DNA from: Oxynema aestuarii AP17
GTDB lineage: Bacteria > Cyanobacteriota > Cyanobacteriia > Cyanobacteriales > Laspinemataceae
Length of the DNA: 64,000 nt
Assembly: GCF_012295525.1 (NCBI RefSeq)
Contig: NZ_CP051167.1
Span: forward strand, 3,455,501-3,519,500
Direction of reading: 5' to 3'
Below are positions 30,176-41,068 of the stretch, in pieces. Both the position numbers and the translations under genes were made by a program. The notes under the pieces were generated by a model. That model was given only the letters and a program-made list of their open reading frames with translations. It had not been told where the DNA came from and made no database searches. The first letter of the stretch is position 1. The number at the start of each line of letters is the position of its first letter.

Positions 30176-31000
30176 ATGAACATTGAGGAATTAATTCGGT
30201 GGTTTGAAGGCTGGGCCGATCCCGCATGGCAGGAGAAATGGGATAATTGCGGCTGGCAGGTGGAACCGGGGGTGACGGGAGAACCCGCGCGGGTGTTGGT
30301 CTGTCTGACGCCGACCCTGGCGGTGATGCGCGAGGCGATCGCCCTACGGGAGAGCGGGATTGAAGTGAATTTAATTTTCGCCCACCATCCCTTGATTTTT
30401 GGAGGGCTTCGGCGGTTAGTGACCGGAGAGCCGATCGCGGAAATGGCGCGGTTGGCGTTCGCCCATCAGATCGGGATTTACAGCGCCCATACCAATTTCG
30501 ACCAAGTGAACCACGGGACGGCGGACGTACTGGCGGAGTTGCTCGCGCTCAAACAAGTCGAACCGATCGCCCCGACTCAGGACGGTTTGGGATACGGGCG
30601 GATCGGCGTTCTCGAACCCGCGCTCAAGGTGAGAAACTTATTGAGTGAGATTAAAAGTAAACTAAATCCCCCCGAACTGATCGTTTCCGTAGACGCGGCG
30701 ATGGAGCGAACGATCGAGCGGGTCGCCGTCTTGGGAGGGTCCGGAGCCAGTTATATCGATGCGGCGGTCAAAGCCGGGGCGCAGGCGTATTTAACCTCGG
30801 ACTGTAAGTTTCACCAATTCCAGGAAGCGCGCGATCGCGGTTTAATTTTGATCGATGCGGGACATTACGCCACCGAACGTCCGGCGTGCGATCGCCTGGT
30901 AGAACACTTAAAAAGCTTGGGAGTGGAATGGGTGCAACTGAGTGGGGCCGACGAAGATTTTCGAGGATTTGCGACTCTTCCCGAGATCGTGGAAGTTTAG
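30176..31000 (+). CDS. Nif3-like dinuclear metal centre protein (DUF34)
   Basis: The 274-residue protein belongs to the Nif3/YbgI (DUF34) family of hexameric, di-metal proteins whose biochemical role is still debated. Metal-binding motifs are visible: NLIFAHHPLIFGGL (near residues 62-75), SAHTNFDQV (near 103-111), and the C-terminal GHYATERP (near 232-239). The length is at the short end because the middle insertion domain of some members is absent. The ATG at 30176 is preceded by GAGGAAG. The gene starts 53 bases after the end of the IS605-type element, so its promoter may have been separated from it by the insertion. Confidence 0.9.
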   Translation: MNIEELIRWFEGWADPAWQEKWDNCGWQVEPGVTGEPARVLVCLTPTLAVMREAIALRESGIEVNLIFAHHPLIFGGLRRLVTGEPIAEMARLAFAHQIGIYSAHTNFDQVNHGTADVLAELLALKQVEPIAPTQDGLGYGRIGVLEPALKVRNLLSEIKSKLNPPELIVSVDAAMERTIERVAVLGGSGASYIDAAVKAGAQAYLTSDCKFHQFQEARDRGLILIDAGHYATERPACDRLVEHLKSLGVEWVQLSGADEDFRGFATLPEIVEV

Positions 31001-31029
31001 GGAGACAGGCGATCGCCCCCGGATCGCCC

Positions 31030-31458
31030 TCACTCCTTGCAAACGAAACGCCATAAGGGGTGAGACTCCCCTTGACAGCGAATGCGCCAGAGTTGCCGTT
31101 CCAGGCGCGATCGCTCCTCTCCAGACAAACCCCACAAGATATTGCGACTTTGCCACACTAAAATCGCCACAGTGAATGCGATACAGACGAGCAATCCCAA
31201 AGTGGGAAGGGGGTTATACCAGATGCTGAACAGGTAGCGCAACGCCGCCCAGGTAAAATGGTCGAGAATCAGGGCGATATCGGCGCGCAAAGTCCAGAGA
31301 CTGAACGCCCCCACCGTCAGCCAGAGGGCGATCGCCACCATCCAGCGAAAATAAACCGTGAGGCGGTGGAGGCGTTCGATTTGGCGCTCGTAAGTCGGAT
31401 CGAACAGCAATCGCTTTAAGTCCGCCTCAACGTCGTGCAGATCGTCAGAAGGATCCAT
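31030..31458 (-). CDS. Small membrane protein of unknown function
   Basis: I do not recognise this 142-residue protein. It has an acidic N-terminus (MDPSDDLHDVEADLKRLL), then two clear membrane segments (about residues 37-56, FRWMVAIALWLTVGAFSLWTL, and 85-105, LPTLGLLVCIAFTVAILVW), with a possible re-entrant helix between them, and a basic C-terminus (SRLERQLWRIRCQGES). It follows secF on the same strand by 60 bases and may be part of the pdhB-secD-secF transcript. It is tail to tail with the Nif3-like gene. Confidence 0.65.
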   Translation of the reverse strand: MDPSDDLHDVEADLKRLLFDPTYERQIERLHRLTVYFRWMVAIALWLTVGAFSLWTLRADIALILDHFTWAALRYLFSIWYNPLPTLGLLVCIAFTVAILVWQSRNILWGLSGEERSRLERQLWRIRCQGESHPLWRFVCKE

Positions 31459-31518
31459 CGAAATATTCGGATTGTAATTGAGCCTACCAACAGCCTAGCC
31501 AATCCCCGGGCAACTGGC

Positions 31519-32502
31519 TTAGGAATCTGGGGAACTTGACGAAGAATCCACCTCAGTCGCGACTTCCGGGGCGATCGCCCCCTCCGGTTCCGAGCGTTCG
31601 CGCCACCACGCCAACATCGTACTGGCGACGAAAATACTCGAATAGGCCCCACTGATAAAGCCGACGATCAACGCCAGGGCAAAATACTTGAGCGTATCGC
31701 CGCCAAACAAGAAAATCGCCGTCAGGGTCAGTACCGTCGTCAGAGTCGTATTGATCGATCGCCCGAGAGTCTGATTGACCGCATCATCGACGATCTCGTC
31801 GATCGAACGTCCCTGCTCTCGTTTCGTGGTTTCGCGGATGCGATCGTAAATCACCACCGTATCGTTGACCGAAAACCCGATAATCGTCAGCAACGCCACG
31901 ATAAACAAACTATCGACTTCGACCCCTTGAACCAACCCCAAAATCGAGAACAGCCCCACAGTAATCAAGACATCGTGAAACAGGGCGACGATCGCGAACA
32001 AAGCATAGTCGAACTGAAAGCGGAAACTCAAGTAAACAATAATGCCTCCGAGGGCCACCAGCAGAGCCAAGATCCCGGACGCAAATAACTCCCGTCCGAT
32101 CGTCGGCCCGACCGTATCGATTTGCTTCTTCTGCGGGTCGAACTCGCCGAAGCGTGCGGTGAGGGCATTTTCCAGATTGGTGCGCTGTTCCACGTCGAGA
32201 GTAGACGTGCGGATCGACAGGGCCTGTTTGGCGTTGCCGACCACTTGGATGCTGCTGTTTTCCAACCCTTGTTGGGCGAGGATCTCGCGTACTGCATTCG
32301 CTTGGATCGGTTCGCTACAATTGCTCGGTTGGCTACAGTCGCGTTCCAATTGCAGGCGCGTCCCGCCGACAAAATCGAGACTGGGACGCAGGGGGGCGCC
32401 GATCGTCGTCCAGGAGATGGCGATCGCGATCGCGCCGACGGCGATCGCCGTCGCCGACAGCCCCCACCATAAACTGCGCTGTTTGATAATGTGTAACTTC
32501 AT
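31519..32502 (-). CDS. secF: Protein translocase subunit SecF
   Basis: SecF works with SecD to pull translocating proteins across the membrane using the proton gradient. The 327 residues have a first membrane segment (about 12-30), the [11 protein letters not shown] signature (43-53), a periplasmic domain, and five further membrane segments with the conserved [17 protein letters not shown] motif (near 208-225) and TTLTTVLTL. The C-terminus is acidic and serine-rich. It starts 14 bases after the secD stop, so the two are co-transcribed and probably coupled. Confidence 0.96.
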   Translation of the reverse strand: MKLHIIKQRSLWWGLSATAIAVGAIAIAISWTTIGAPLRPSLDFVGGTRLQLERDCSQPSNCSEPIQANAVREILAQQGLENSSIQVVGNAKQALSIRTSTLDVEQRTNLENALTARFGEFDPQKKQIDTVGPTIGRELFASGILALLVALGGIIVYLSFRFQFDYALFAIVALFHDVLITVGLFSILGLVQGVEVDSLFIVALLTIIGFSVNDTVVIYDRIRETTKREQGRSIDEIVDDAVNQTLGRSINTTLTTVLTLTAIFLFGGDTLKYFALALIVGFISGAYSSIFVASTMLAWWRERSEPEGAIAPEVATEVDSSSSSPDS

Positions 32503-32516
32503 CGAACTGGCGGTCC

Positions 32517-33932
32517 CTAAGCTTTATTGACAGTGGTGAGGTCGGGGCAGAACAATTCGGGTTTGCGGAATTCGTCAATGCCGATCGCGAAAAACATCAA
32601 GCTTCGCGAGCAGGTAATCGCGGTAAACATACTTACCAGAACCCCGATCGCCAAGGTCAGGGCGAAACCGCGCACCAACCCCGCACCGAACCAGAACAAA
32701 GCCCCGCAAGCGATCAGCGTCGTCACGTTGCTATCTAAAATACTGGAAAAAGCGCGGTAGAAACCCGATTCCACCGAGCGATACAAACTTTTCCCCGATC
32801 GCAACTCCTCGCGAGTGCGCTCGAAAATGAGCACGTTGGCATCCACCGCCATCCCGATACTCAATATAAACCCGGCAATTCCCGGCAGAGTCAACGTGAC
32901 CCCGAGCAAAGCAAAACTCGCCAAAGTCAGCACCGCGTAAATCGTCAGGGCAATATCGGCAATGACGCCGGGGAGTCGGTAGTAGACCGCCATAAAGATC
33001 AGCACCAAGACCAAACCGCCAATCCCCGCATAGATACTGCGATCGATGCTATCGCGGCCTAACGTCGCGCCCACGGTGCGGTTTTCGACGATTTCCACGG
33101 GAACGGGTAAAGCCCCACCGCGCAACTGCACCGCCAAATCGTTCGCCTCCTGGGCGGTAAAACGGCCTTGAATCACCGCCCGTCCTCCGGTAATTCCGGT
33201 TTCGGCAAACTCGGCGCCGACCACGGGGGAACTAATCAGGCGATCGTCGAGAAAGATGCCGAGAGTGCGTCCGGTTCCGGCGAGTTCTTTAGTGAGATCG
33301 GCAAATAAGCGACCGCCTTCGGCGTCGAATTCCAAGCCGACATTCCAGAGATTGCCCGCTTGAGCGGGTTGGGGGTCGGCATATTCGAGGTTTTTACCCG
33401 TCAGTCCGGTACGTTCGTAGAGGCGGCCACTGAGTTCGTTAATTTGCTCTTGTTTTTGGGCGATCGCCGCCTTATTGGCCTCGATCGCCTCCGCGTTGCC
33501 CTCCTGTTCGAGGTTGACTTGTTTCAAGAGCAGATCGCTGAGTTCTTGGCGTCGGACGTTCACCTCGGCATTGAGTTCCGGATTGCGCACTTCCTTGCGA
33601 AAGTCGAGTTGGGCCGTCCCGCCGAGAACGCGCTCGGCTTGTTCCGGATCGCTAATTCCCGGAAGCTGGACCAAGATGCGATCGTCGCCGACAGTCTGCA
33701 CGATCGGTTCGGCTACCCCCAAGCCGTCAACGCGGTTGCGAACCACGCTTTGTACCGCTTCCATCACCTCGGGGGTAATTGTACGCACGTCTTCCGAGGG
33801 GCGCACTTGAATCGTCAATTGAGAGCCGCCTTGCAAGTCCAAACCCAGACGCATTTCGACTTGATTTAAGATGACGATCGCCGCGACGAATAAAACGGCA
33901 ATTAACGCGAGTAAAGAACGCTGTTTTTGCAT
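32517..33932 (-). CDS. secD: Protein translocase subunit SecD
   Basis: SecD is the larger partner of SecF. The 471 residues start with a membrane helix (about 6-23), then the [11 protein letters not shown] signature (29-39), a large periplasmic P1 domain of about 230 residues that includes a helical [16 protein letters not shown] segment, and five C-terminal membrane segments with [21 protein letters not shown] near residue 370. The cyanobacterial SecD is shorter than the E. coli protein, as here. pdhB lies upstream on the same strand with 162 bases between. Confidence 0.97.
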   Translation of the reverse strand: MQKQRSLLALIAVLFVAAIVILNQVEMRLGLDLQGGSQLTIQVRPSEDVRTITPEVMEAVQSVVRNRVDGLGVAEPIVQTVGDDRILVQLPGISDPEQAERVLGGTAQLDFRKEVRNPELNAEVNVRRQELSDLLLKQVNLEQEGNAEAIEANKAAIAQKQEQINELSGRLYERTGLTGKNLEYADPQPAQAGNLWNVGLEFDAEGGRLFADLTKELAGTGRTLGIFLDDRLISSPVVGAEFAETGITGGRAVIQGRFTAQEANDLAVQLRGGALPVPVEIVENRTVGATLGRDSIDRSIYAGIGGLVLVLIFMAVYYRLPGVIADIALTIYAVLTLASFALLGVTLTLPGIAGFILSIGMAVDANVLIFERTREELRSGKSLYRSVESGFYRAFSSILDSNVTTLIACGALFWFGAGLVRGFALTLAIGVLVSMFTAITCSRSLMFFAIGIDEFRKPELFCPDLTTVNKA

Positions 33933-34094
33933 AGTCTGGTCCTGCGAGAACTGTTCTGAAGACGAGAGATTTTAGAGGGTCGCCGATTCGGGGTTCCCCG
34001 TTCGACGGGGCGATCGTCGCTCGAGCTTCTCCGCGTCGGGGTCAAAGGGAACCGCGCGATCGCCCCCCATCCAAAATCCGAGAAGCGGCTGCCC

Positions 34095-35078
34095 TTACAC
34101 TTGCAGGGTCACCATTTTCTGCACCGCTTCGACAATTTGCCCCGGCTGGACGATCGTCAGACGCTCCAACATCCCGTTATACGGCGTGGGAACGTCTTGC
34201 GACGCCAAGCGCAACACGGGGGCGTCGAGTTCGTCAAAAAAGTGTTCGTCAATGGAAGCCGTCAGCTCGGCGCCGATGCCCCCCGTCTTCATACATTCTT
34301 CGACGATAATCACCCGATGGGTTTTGCAGACCGACTTGCCGATCGTTTCGAGGTCCAAAGGCTTGAGGGAAATCAGGTCGATCACTTCCGGATCGATCCC
34401 TTCTTTTTGCAATTGCGGCACTGCCTGCATGACGTGGTGACGCATCCGCGAATAGGTCAGAATCGTCACGTCTTTACCCGATCGCACTACCTCTGCTCGA
34501 TTCAACGGCACCAGATATTCATGACTGGGTAAATCTTCTTTTAAGTTGTAAAGCAAGACATGCTCGAAAAACAGCACCGGATTTTGATCGCGAATCGCAC
34601 TTTTGAGCAAGCCTTTCGCATTGTACGGCGTCGAGCAAGCCACGATCTTCAAACCCGGAACCGCTTGAAAATAGGCTTCCAACCGTTGGGAGTGTTCGGC
34701 CCCGAGTTGACGCCCCACGCCCCCCGGACCGCGAATGACGATCGGGATCGTAAAATTGCCACCCGAGGTGTAGCGTAACATTCCGGCATTGTTGGCGATT
34801 TGGTTGAATGCGAGGAGCAGAAAGCCCATATTCATCCCCTCGACGATCGGGCGCAGTCCCGTCAATGCCGCACCGACCGCAAGCCCAGTAAAGCTATTTT
34901 CGGCGATCGGCGTGTCGAGAACCCTCAGATCGCCGTATTTATTGCACAGATCTTTCGTGACTTTATAGGAACCACCGTAGTGACCCACGTCTTCACCGAG
35001 GACGAATACCGAAGGGTCACGAGCCATTTCTTCGTCAATGGCTTCCCGGAGGGCGTTGAAAAAAAGCGTTTCTGCCAT
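34095..35078 (-). CDS. pdhB: Pyruvate dehydrogenase E1 component, beta subunit
   Basis: This is the beta chain of the thiamine-diphosphate enzyme that oxidatively decarboxylates pyruvate and hands the acetyl group to E2. The 327 residues match the family: [18 protein letters not shown] (near 25-42), [20 protein letters not shown] (near 52-72), and the C-terminal transketolase fold with [11 protein letters not shown] and [10 protein letters not shown]. The pdhB-secD-secF order is one that I recall in other cyanobacteria. The alpha subunit is not in the window. Confidence 0.96.
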   Translation of the reverse strand: MAETLFFNALREAIDEEMARDPSVFVLGEDVGHYGGSYKVTKDLCNKYGDLRVLDTPIAENSFTGLAVGAALTGLRPIVEGMNMGFLLLAFNQIANNAGMLRYTSGGNFTIPIVIRGPGGVGRQLGAEHSQRLEAYFQAVPGLKIVACSTPYNAKGLLKSAIRDQNPVLFFEHVLLYNLKEDLPSHEYLVPLNRAEVVRSGKDVTILTYSRMRHHVMQAVPQLQKEGIDPEVIDLISLKPLDLETIGKSVCKTHRVIIVEECMKTGGIGAELTASIDEHFFDELDAPVLRLASQDVPTPYNGMLERLTIVQPGQIVEAVQKMVTLQV

Positions 35079-35800
35079 CTTAAAAGCGGTTAATGGGTCA
35101 AACTCTCATCTTACCGTTTCGAGGAAACGACGCGACGATTTTCGGGAATTTTGGCGGCTCACCTGCGGTTTGAGCCCCCTAACCGAGCAGATCGCGCGGC
35201 GATCGCCTTCCAAGGGTAGCCCCTTGCAACCCCAACCCCTCGCCAGCCGTCCCCAACTGTCAGAGAGTTCTGCTCGTTTATGCAAATTGTGCAAATTTTG
35301 CAAATTTTCTGCAACTTTCTCACCTCATTGTCTCCTGCAACTATTCGAGGCGATCGCTCTCAAGCTTTTGCTAGCATCGCTTACATTTACATTCGCGCGC
35401 GATCGCCCATTTTATCCTCAGAATTAACGGCAAATTCAACTCGCTTCGATCGGGGGTTCATCCGAGCGCACAAACCGTCATGATTGCGGAGAAGCGATCG
35501 CCCACAATAGCTCTCAATACCTGCTATTTATCCCAATTTCAAGTTCTCGCCAATCTACCGACGTACAGAATCTTAGAAAAATCATTCTCTAGAGTTGATT
35601 GGGCGATCGTTCCTATTTCTCTTAGCCGTTAATAGGTCTTAAAAACAATCCAAATCATACCATTTTCCTAAAACATCGATCTCTCTCATTATTTTTGTAA
35701 AAATGGTATAAGTGCCAAGCAAGGGCTTGAAAACTAAACCCCATACTGGATTTTATTATCTTTCTTTATAAATAGTTTTTCAAGAAGTAAGTTCAAATTG
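35079..35800. other. Intergenic region between bicA and pdhB
   Basis: No gene is seen in about 720 bases. Near 35280-35312 the word GCAAATT recurs three times at 9-10-base spacing in the pdhB upstream region, possibly a regulator site. The part from 35580 to 35800 is A/T-rich with few HIP1 sites. Confidence 0.4.
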
Positions 35801-35826
35801 AACCCCCCAGAAACAACCAGGGGGTT
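35801..35826 (-). terminator. Hairpin terminator after bicA
   Basis: AACCCCC (35801-35807) pairs with GGGGGTT (35820-35826) around 12 bases, 14 bases beyond the bicA stop. On the minus strand it is followed by CAATTTG, so the T-tract is weak, but the position fits. Confidence 0.55.
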
Positions 35827-35839
35827 AAACACAGTCTAA

Positions 35840-37546
35840 TTACGATACAGAGGGTGACGATTTATCGACTAAATCGTAATTTACCCCTTGTTTTTGGCGC
35901 ACGATCGCCAAACCTTGTTGCAAGGCGGTGAGGCGGTCTTGAATCCAGTAATTTTCTGGAATTAAACTCGCAATGCCGAGTTTTTCCAAACGACCTTTGA
36001 CTTTACCTGTCGCGCCAACAACAATCACGTCGCGATCGGCGTCAATTGCCTCTCTAATTGCATTTTCAATCGCCAAAGATGAAGTCACGCCAAGAATTGG
36101 AACTTCATTCAAATCCACCAGCAACACCTGGTAATTGGCGATCGCCCCATGTTCTCGGTAAATCGCTTTCGCCACGCCAAAAATCATCGGACCGCTTAGA
36201 TGAAACAGCAACACCCGACCATTCGCCAAATCCAGCAACTCTTTTTCTTCTGAGTTCAACACGATTCGATCGTCCGCATCCGTAATCGCCTTCACCGACT
36301 GAGATTGCAACCGTTCCAGGCGATCGATCGTCAAGATATTAGCAATAAATACTCCGACGGCAACCGCAACCATCAAATCGACAAAAACCGTCAGCAAGAC
36401 GACACTGTACAGAATCCCCGCCGCTTTTAAGGAAATTTTGTGGACTCGTTTCAAGAATGCCCAATCGATAATATTGATCCCAACTTTTAAAACAATTCCC
36501 GCCAACACGGCCAGAGGAATCACCGACGTTAACGGCGCCGCCCACAAAACGACAATTAACAGGAACAAAGCGCGGCTAATTCCCGATAAAGCGGTGCGTC
36601 CCCCTGCTTTAATATTGACCACGGTGGCGGTAGTCGCTCCAGATCCGGCAATGCCGCCGCACAAACCCGTGACTAAATTAGCGACTCCTTGCGCGACTAA
36701 TTCTTTATTGGATTTATGCTCCATCCGAGTCAAACTGTCAGAAACCAAACAGGTTAGCAGACAGTCGATCGAGCCGACGACCGCTAAAATAGTGGCATTG
36801 ACAAACATCAAGCGAAAATTTTCTGCAGTCCACATGGGAAGCCGAAATTCGGGAAAGCCGGGGGTGATTTCGCCAATGGTGGCGATCGTGCGAATTTCTA
36901 CCCCTCTAAATAACAGTAAAGAAACGATCGTCCCCACCACTAAGGCAGCTAATTGCGGCGGGACGATCGTCTTCAATTTAGACGGGTAAAAAATCACGAT
37001 CGCTAATGTCAGCGCTCCTAAAAAGGCTTCGTAAGGATTGGTGTTGGCGATTAAGGTCGGTAATTCTTTGATGACGCCAAGAACGCCCCCACCCGGGGTT
37101 TCTTGACCCAAAAAAGGCGCGATTTGTAAAAAAATGAGAATCACCCCAATTCCGGTCATAAACCCGGAAATGACGTTATAAGGGAGCATGGTGATATAGC
37201 GGCCTAAGCGCAGCACACCAAATAGCATTTGCAACACTCCGGCCATCATAATGACCGTAAAGGCCATCGCCATCCCGTTTTGGGGATCTTTTGCCATTAA
37301 TTCGGCGACCACGGCGGTGACGATGACGGTCATCGGTCCGGTGGGTTCGGAAATTAAGCTCGGCGTTCCGCCAAATAAAGCGGCGAAAAAGCCGACTAAA
37401 ATAGCTCCCCACAAGCCTGCGGAAGCGCCTGCACCGGAAGCAATCCCGAATGCTAAGGCCATTGGTAAGGCAACGACTGCTGCCGTCAATCCGCCAAAGA
37501 TATCTCCTTTTACGTTCCTAAAATGGATGTGATTGGTAATTTGCAT
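35840..37546 (-). CDS. bicA: SulP-family sodium-dependent bicarbonate transporter BicA
   Basis: BicA is the high-flux, low-affinity sodium-dependent bicarbonate transporter of the CO2-concentrating mechanism, in the cytoplasmic membrane. The protein follows the Synechococcus BicA sequence that I recall almost throughout: MQITNHIHFRN at the start, GDIFGGLTAAVVALPMALAFG, SLISEPTGPMTV, and DSLTRMEHKSNKEL. About 12-14 membrane segments precede a cytoplasmic STAS domain (after about residue 440, LFHLSGPMIFGVAKAI). I place the start at the ATG 37546 (568 residues); a TTG two codons upstream also exists. SulP sulfate transporters are the alternative, but the close match favours bicarbonate. Confidence 0.9.
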   Translation of the reverse strand: MQITNHIHFRNVKGDIFGGLTAAVVALPMALAFGIASGAGASAGLWGAILVGFFAALFGGTPSLISEPTGPMTVIVTAVVAELMAKDPQNGMAMAFTVIMMAGVLQMLFGVLRLGRYITMLPYNVISGFMTGIGVILIFLQIAPFLGQETPGGGVLGVIKELPTLIANTNPYEAFLGALTLAIVIFYPSKLKTIVPPQLAALVVGTIVSLLLFRGVEIRTIATIGEITPGFPEFRLPMWTAENFRLMFVNATILAVVGSIDCLLTCLVSDSLTRMEHKSNKELVAQGVANLVTGLCGGIAGSGATTATVVNIKAGGRTALSGISRALFLLIVVLWAAPLTSVIPLAVLAGIVLKVGINIIDWAFLKRVHKISLKAAGILYSVVLLTVFVDLMVAVAVGVFIANILTIDRLERLQSQSVKAITDADDRIVLNSEEKELLDLANGRVLLFHLSGPMIFGVAKAIYREHGAIANYQVLLVDLNEVPILGVTSSLAIENAIREAIDADRDVIVVGATGKVKGRLEKLGIASLIPENYWIQDRLTALQQGLAIVRQKQGVNYDLVDKSSPSVS

Positions 37547-38316
37547 GGCCAATTGTCTTGGGTTTAAAGATGAAGCTCAAATGATGGCGGACGATCGCCA
37601 TGGCTACGAAAAATCGCCACAAAAGAGCTATTGCACTCGTTGTTAGCGGTCGAGTGTTGCTGTTAACCCATCGATCTTTAGTGGGTTTTCTCGTGAGTAA
37701 GTAGGGGGCGATCGCACGATGGAAGTGGCGTTAGATCCTGGGTTTCGATCGGTGTTGTCGCGCTCCCCGTTCGCCTAATTTCAATCTTGGCAATCCGGTA
37801 TTGCTTCCACCCGACGCGATCGGTGTTTGATGGATTGGATTGCCATAACTTGTCCGTTGCCGACTCGTCAGACGGTCTTGACAAGGAACCCCCACGTTCC
37901 GAGGGTGAGTGCTAGTGAGAAGTGATTCCCGATTTTGCTTCGGAAAATTGAAGCCAAGATCGAGAGCGAGACTCCTGCGATCGCCGAACGAGTCGATCTC
38001 TAGGCGAGTTGAATCTCATTGTTGAATCTCATGTAAATAATTTACCAGAACCTGGGTTCTTTGAATGATATCCATTAGATTAATTTATGGTGATGCCGCT
38101 TGGGGCTATCCCTAGAGCTTCGCCATTGTCAAGTTTGCGAGGGGTCTCATGGATGGCTCCGGTTTGGGGGCGCAAAACTGGAGGGGCGAAAAGTTTTTTG
38201 CCCCCCACCAATATAATTAGTGAGAGGTAAGTAGAGTATAATTTTTAGTATCTAGAAATTGTTTTATCCCCTATCGGGAGACAAAAGGAACTGAAGGTGC
38301 GGCGATCGCGCCCAAT
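37547..38316. other. Intergenic region upstream of bicA
   Basis: About 770 bases hold no convincing gene; a 68-codon frame at 37678-37884 lacks support. A GGGGCGAAAA/TTTTTTGCCCC hairpin lies at 38182-38203, beyond the stop of the WD40 gene and possibly its terminator. bicA is known to be induced at low CO2 in relatives, so regulator sites are likely near 37560-37900, but none could be assigned. Confidence 0.4.
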
Positions 38317-39318
38317 TCAGGCCACCAAACTGCCAATTTGCCACATCTGAAGGCCGCCGCGATCCATTCCGGCGACCAGAGTGCTACTGTCGGGGCTGAA
38401 CGCCAAAGTCAGGATCGCTTGAGCGTCGTTGCTGTCGGCGTGCAGAACCTGCAATAAGTCGCCGCGATCGATCTCCCACAGCCGCACGGTGCCGTCGCCG
38501 CTTCCACTGGCGAGCAGGTGACCGTCGGGGCTGATGGCGACGCAATAGACCATCTCGCGATGACCTTCCAAGATCCGTAAGGGCAGATCTTGAAGGTTGG
38601 CGGACTCGGCGATCGCCCAGATGGCAATTTGTCCCTGACTGTTCCCCGTCGCCAAGAGGCTGCCATCGGGAGCGATCGCGAGGGAATAGACCGGATCCTC
38701 TCCGGTTCGCAAACTGCCGCATTGGCTGCCGTCGATAAACTTCCACAGTTTGATCGTCCCGTCGCGGTGAGCGCTGGCAAACACCGAGGTACTGTGTCCG
38801 GCGGCGATCGCCTCGACCGGGGCGTTGGGGGTCGCGATCGCCTGTTGTAATTTGTGCGTTTGTAGGTTCCAAATTTGAATCGTTCCCCCTTCGTCCCCAC
38901 TGAAACCGTCGTCGCAGGCGGTACCGCCGGGGGCGGAAAATAAGGTATCGACCAAGGTGCGATCGCTGCCGACGATCAGCCGTTTGCCGGACGGACTGAA
39001 CAATACCGCCGTCACGCGACCTCGGACGGAAAATTTTTCTAACAGGTGACCGTCGGGGAGGTGCCAGAGATCGATGGTACCGTCGGGGGCGCCCACGGCG
39101 AGCAAATCCGATTGCGGCCCGATCGCCAAACAGGTGACGCCGAGGGGATAACCGAATAACGTATGGAGGCGATCGCCCGTTTTGGCCCCCCAAATCTTGA
39201 GTGCGCTGTCACAACTGCCGATCGCGAGCATCTCCCCGTCAGGGCTGAACGCCACTGCAGCTACGGGGCCGGAACGATCGTAAAGGGTGCGGGTCAGTTG
39301 AAAAGAATCCCGAGACAT
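38317..39318 (-). CDS. WD40 repeat protein
   Basis: The protein forms a beta-propeller of about seven WD40 repeats, each with (A/L)xSGSxDGxxxLW-type endings (for example LAIGSCDSALKIWG, LLAVGAPDGTIDLWH, FASAHRDGTIKLWK, LLASGSGDGTVRLWE, LVAGMDRGGLQMWQ). There is no additional domain, so it is a stand-alone scaffold with unknown partners. I choose ATG 39318 (333 residues), where the first repeat begins; a longer frame from 39456 adds 46 residues without repeat character. It is divergent from tldD. Confidence 0.85.
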   Translation of the reverse strand: MSRDSFQLTRTLYDRSGPVAAVAFSPDGEMLAIGSCDSALKIWGAKTGDRLHTLFGYPLGVTCLAIGPQSDLLAVGAPDGTIDLWHLPDGHLLEKFSVRGRVTAVLFSPSGKRLIVGSDRTLVDTLFSAPGGTACDDGFSGDEGGTIQIWNLQTHKLQQAIATPNAPVEAIAAGHSTSVFASAHRDGTIKLWKFIDGSQCGSLRTGEDPVYSLAIAPDGSLLATGNSQGQIAIWAIAESANLQDLPLRILEGHREMVYCVAISPDGHLLASGSGDGTVRLWEIDRGDLLQVLHADSNDAQAILTLAFSPDSSTLVAGMDRGGLQMWQIGSLVA

Positions 39319-39552
39319 GGGGGATGAATCTCTCTGGCTAAACGGTGAAGTCAACGAGCAATCTCGATCGGTATTTATCTTTATACCTATCCTATTGTAG
39401 AGAGTAGAGACGATCGCGACATGTTTGCGCCTGCTCAAACCGATCCGGTTCGCCATCGGTGGCGAACCGAAAGCACGGCGATTGTTTCGTCCCTCGACTA
39501 GACTGGAGAAAATGCCTTCTAGGCGAATTACGAATCACAACCAGAGAGTGTA

Positions 39553-40950
39553 ATGAGTCAGGAAACCTGCTTAGACCGGGCGATCGCCGATCGCTTGCGA
39601 GAGGCGGTCTCGACCTACCGCGATCGCGCCGACTATCTCGAAATCCGTTTGGAACAAAGCGAGTCTACGGCGATTTCATTTCGCGGCGATCGCCTCGATG
39701 CCGCCAATCGTAACTTTTCCCTAGCGGGAGGGGTGCGCGCCTGCCACAAGGGGGGCTGGAGTTTCGTCACCTTCAACGGTTTGGACGAACTGCACGATCG
39801 CCTCGAAGAAGCGATTTCCCAAGCGAAACTCGTCGGTACCGAAACCACCCAACTCGCCGAGATCGAGGCGATCGAAGATTTCGTCCCCCTCGAACTCGGA
39901 CGCGACCCGCGCGGAATTTCCCTCGCCGAAAAACGGGATTTAGTCGAACGCTACAACCAACTGCTGCTCGCTTACGACCCGCGCATTCAAACCACCAGCA
40001 GCAGTTACCGCGATCGCTTCGGCGTCACCTATTTTGTCAATTCTGCCGGAACTTGCATCGCTCAAGAACGCCTCGACATCTCCGGCGGTTTCGGGGCGAT
40101 CGCCCGAGGCGAGGGCGGTCTCGTCCGTCAAGGCTACGAATCGGTTCACTCGCGCTCCGACTACAACGCTTTCGTCGATCTCGAAGACCGGGTGCGATCG
40201 GCTGCCGAACGTGCCATCCGCCAATTAGAAGCGAAATCCGTTAAAGGCGGTCAATATACGGTGGTTCTCGACCCCTATCTCGCGGGGGTGTTCATTCACG
40301 AAGCATTCGGCCATTTATCCGAAGCCGATTTTGTTTACGAAAATCCCCGGATGCAAGAGTTATTGCAATTGGGTAAAGCCGTGGCGATCGAACAGCTCAA
40401 CGTCGTCGATGACGCGACCTTAAACGGACTTCCCGGTTCGCTCAAATACGACGATGAAGGGGTCCGGGCGCAACGCAAATATTTAATTAAAAATGGCGTC
40501 CTCACCCAGCGCCTGCACAACCGGGAAACCGCAGGCAAAATGAACGAAGCCCCCACCGGAAACGCCCGCGCCCTCAGTGCTAGTTATCCGCCGTTGGTGC
40601 GGATGACCAACACGGCGATCGAACCGGGCGATCGCAGTTTTGCCGAAACGATCGCCGATATCGACGAAGGTGTATATGCCGTTCGCATGATCGGCGGTCA
40701 GACTAACGGCGAAATGTTTACCTTCGCCGCCGCCGAAGGCTACATGATTCGCGACGGTCAAATTGCCGAACCCGTCAGCGACGTTACCCTCACCGGAAAC
40801 GTCTTCCAAACCCTCACCGATATCGAGGCGATCGGTAACGATTCGGTGTATACCAATGGCGGTTGTGGCAAAGGCGGTCAGTCCCCGCTTCCCGTCAGCG
40901 TCGGCGGTCCCCACGTTCGCATCAAGGATGTCGTGGTCGGCGGGCGCTAG
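39553..40950 (+). CDS. tldD: Metalloprotease TldD
   Basis: TldD forms a heterodimeric zinc protease with TldE/PmbA that cleaves unfolded or modified peptides. The 465 residues include the HExxxH zinc motif (HEAFGH, beginning near residue 249), the TldD fold with MNEAPTGNARA, and the C-terminal GGCGKGGQSPLPVSVGGPHVRI, which holds the further zinc ligand region. The partner pmbA is not in the window. The ATG at 39553 follows GAGAGTGTA. The gene is rich in HIP1 octamers. Confidence 0.95.
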   Translation: MSQETCLDRAIADRLREAVSTYRDRADYLEIRLEQSESTAISFRGDRLDAANRNFSLAGGVRACHKGGWSFVTFNGLDELHDRLEEAISQAKLVGTETTQLAEIEAIEDFVPLELGRDPRGISLAEKRDLVERYNQLLLAYDPRIQTTSSSYRDRFGVTYFVNSAGTCIAQERLDISGGFGAIARGEGGLVRQGYESVHSRSDYNAFVDLEDRVRSAAERAIRQLEAKSVKGGQYTVVLDPYLAGVFIHEAFGHLSEADFVYENPRMQELLQLGKAVAIEQLNVVDDATLNGLPGSLKYDDEGVRAQRKYLIKNGVLTQRLHNRETAGKMNEAPTGNARALSASYPPLVRMTNTAIEPGDRSFAETIADIDEGVYAVRMIGGQTNGEMFTFAAAEGYMIRDGQIAEPVSDVTLTGNVFQTLTDIEAIGNDSVYTNGGCGKGGQSPLPVSVGGPHVRIKDVVVGGR

Positions 40951-41068
40951 CCTATTCCCGATCGCATACCTAAGACGAGGGGGCTGGCGATCGCGCCACC
41001 GGGCAGGTCTTAACGTACCTCTCGGTGGCGATTTCCAGCCCCTTGGGCCGTGTAAAGGCCGAGCAAAA

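Noticed and set aside
37678..37884. 68-codon frame upstream of bicA (minus strand)
   Set aside because: No ribosome site, no recognisable family, and it lies in a long promoter region.
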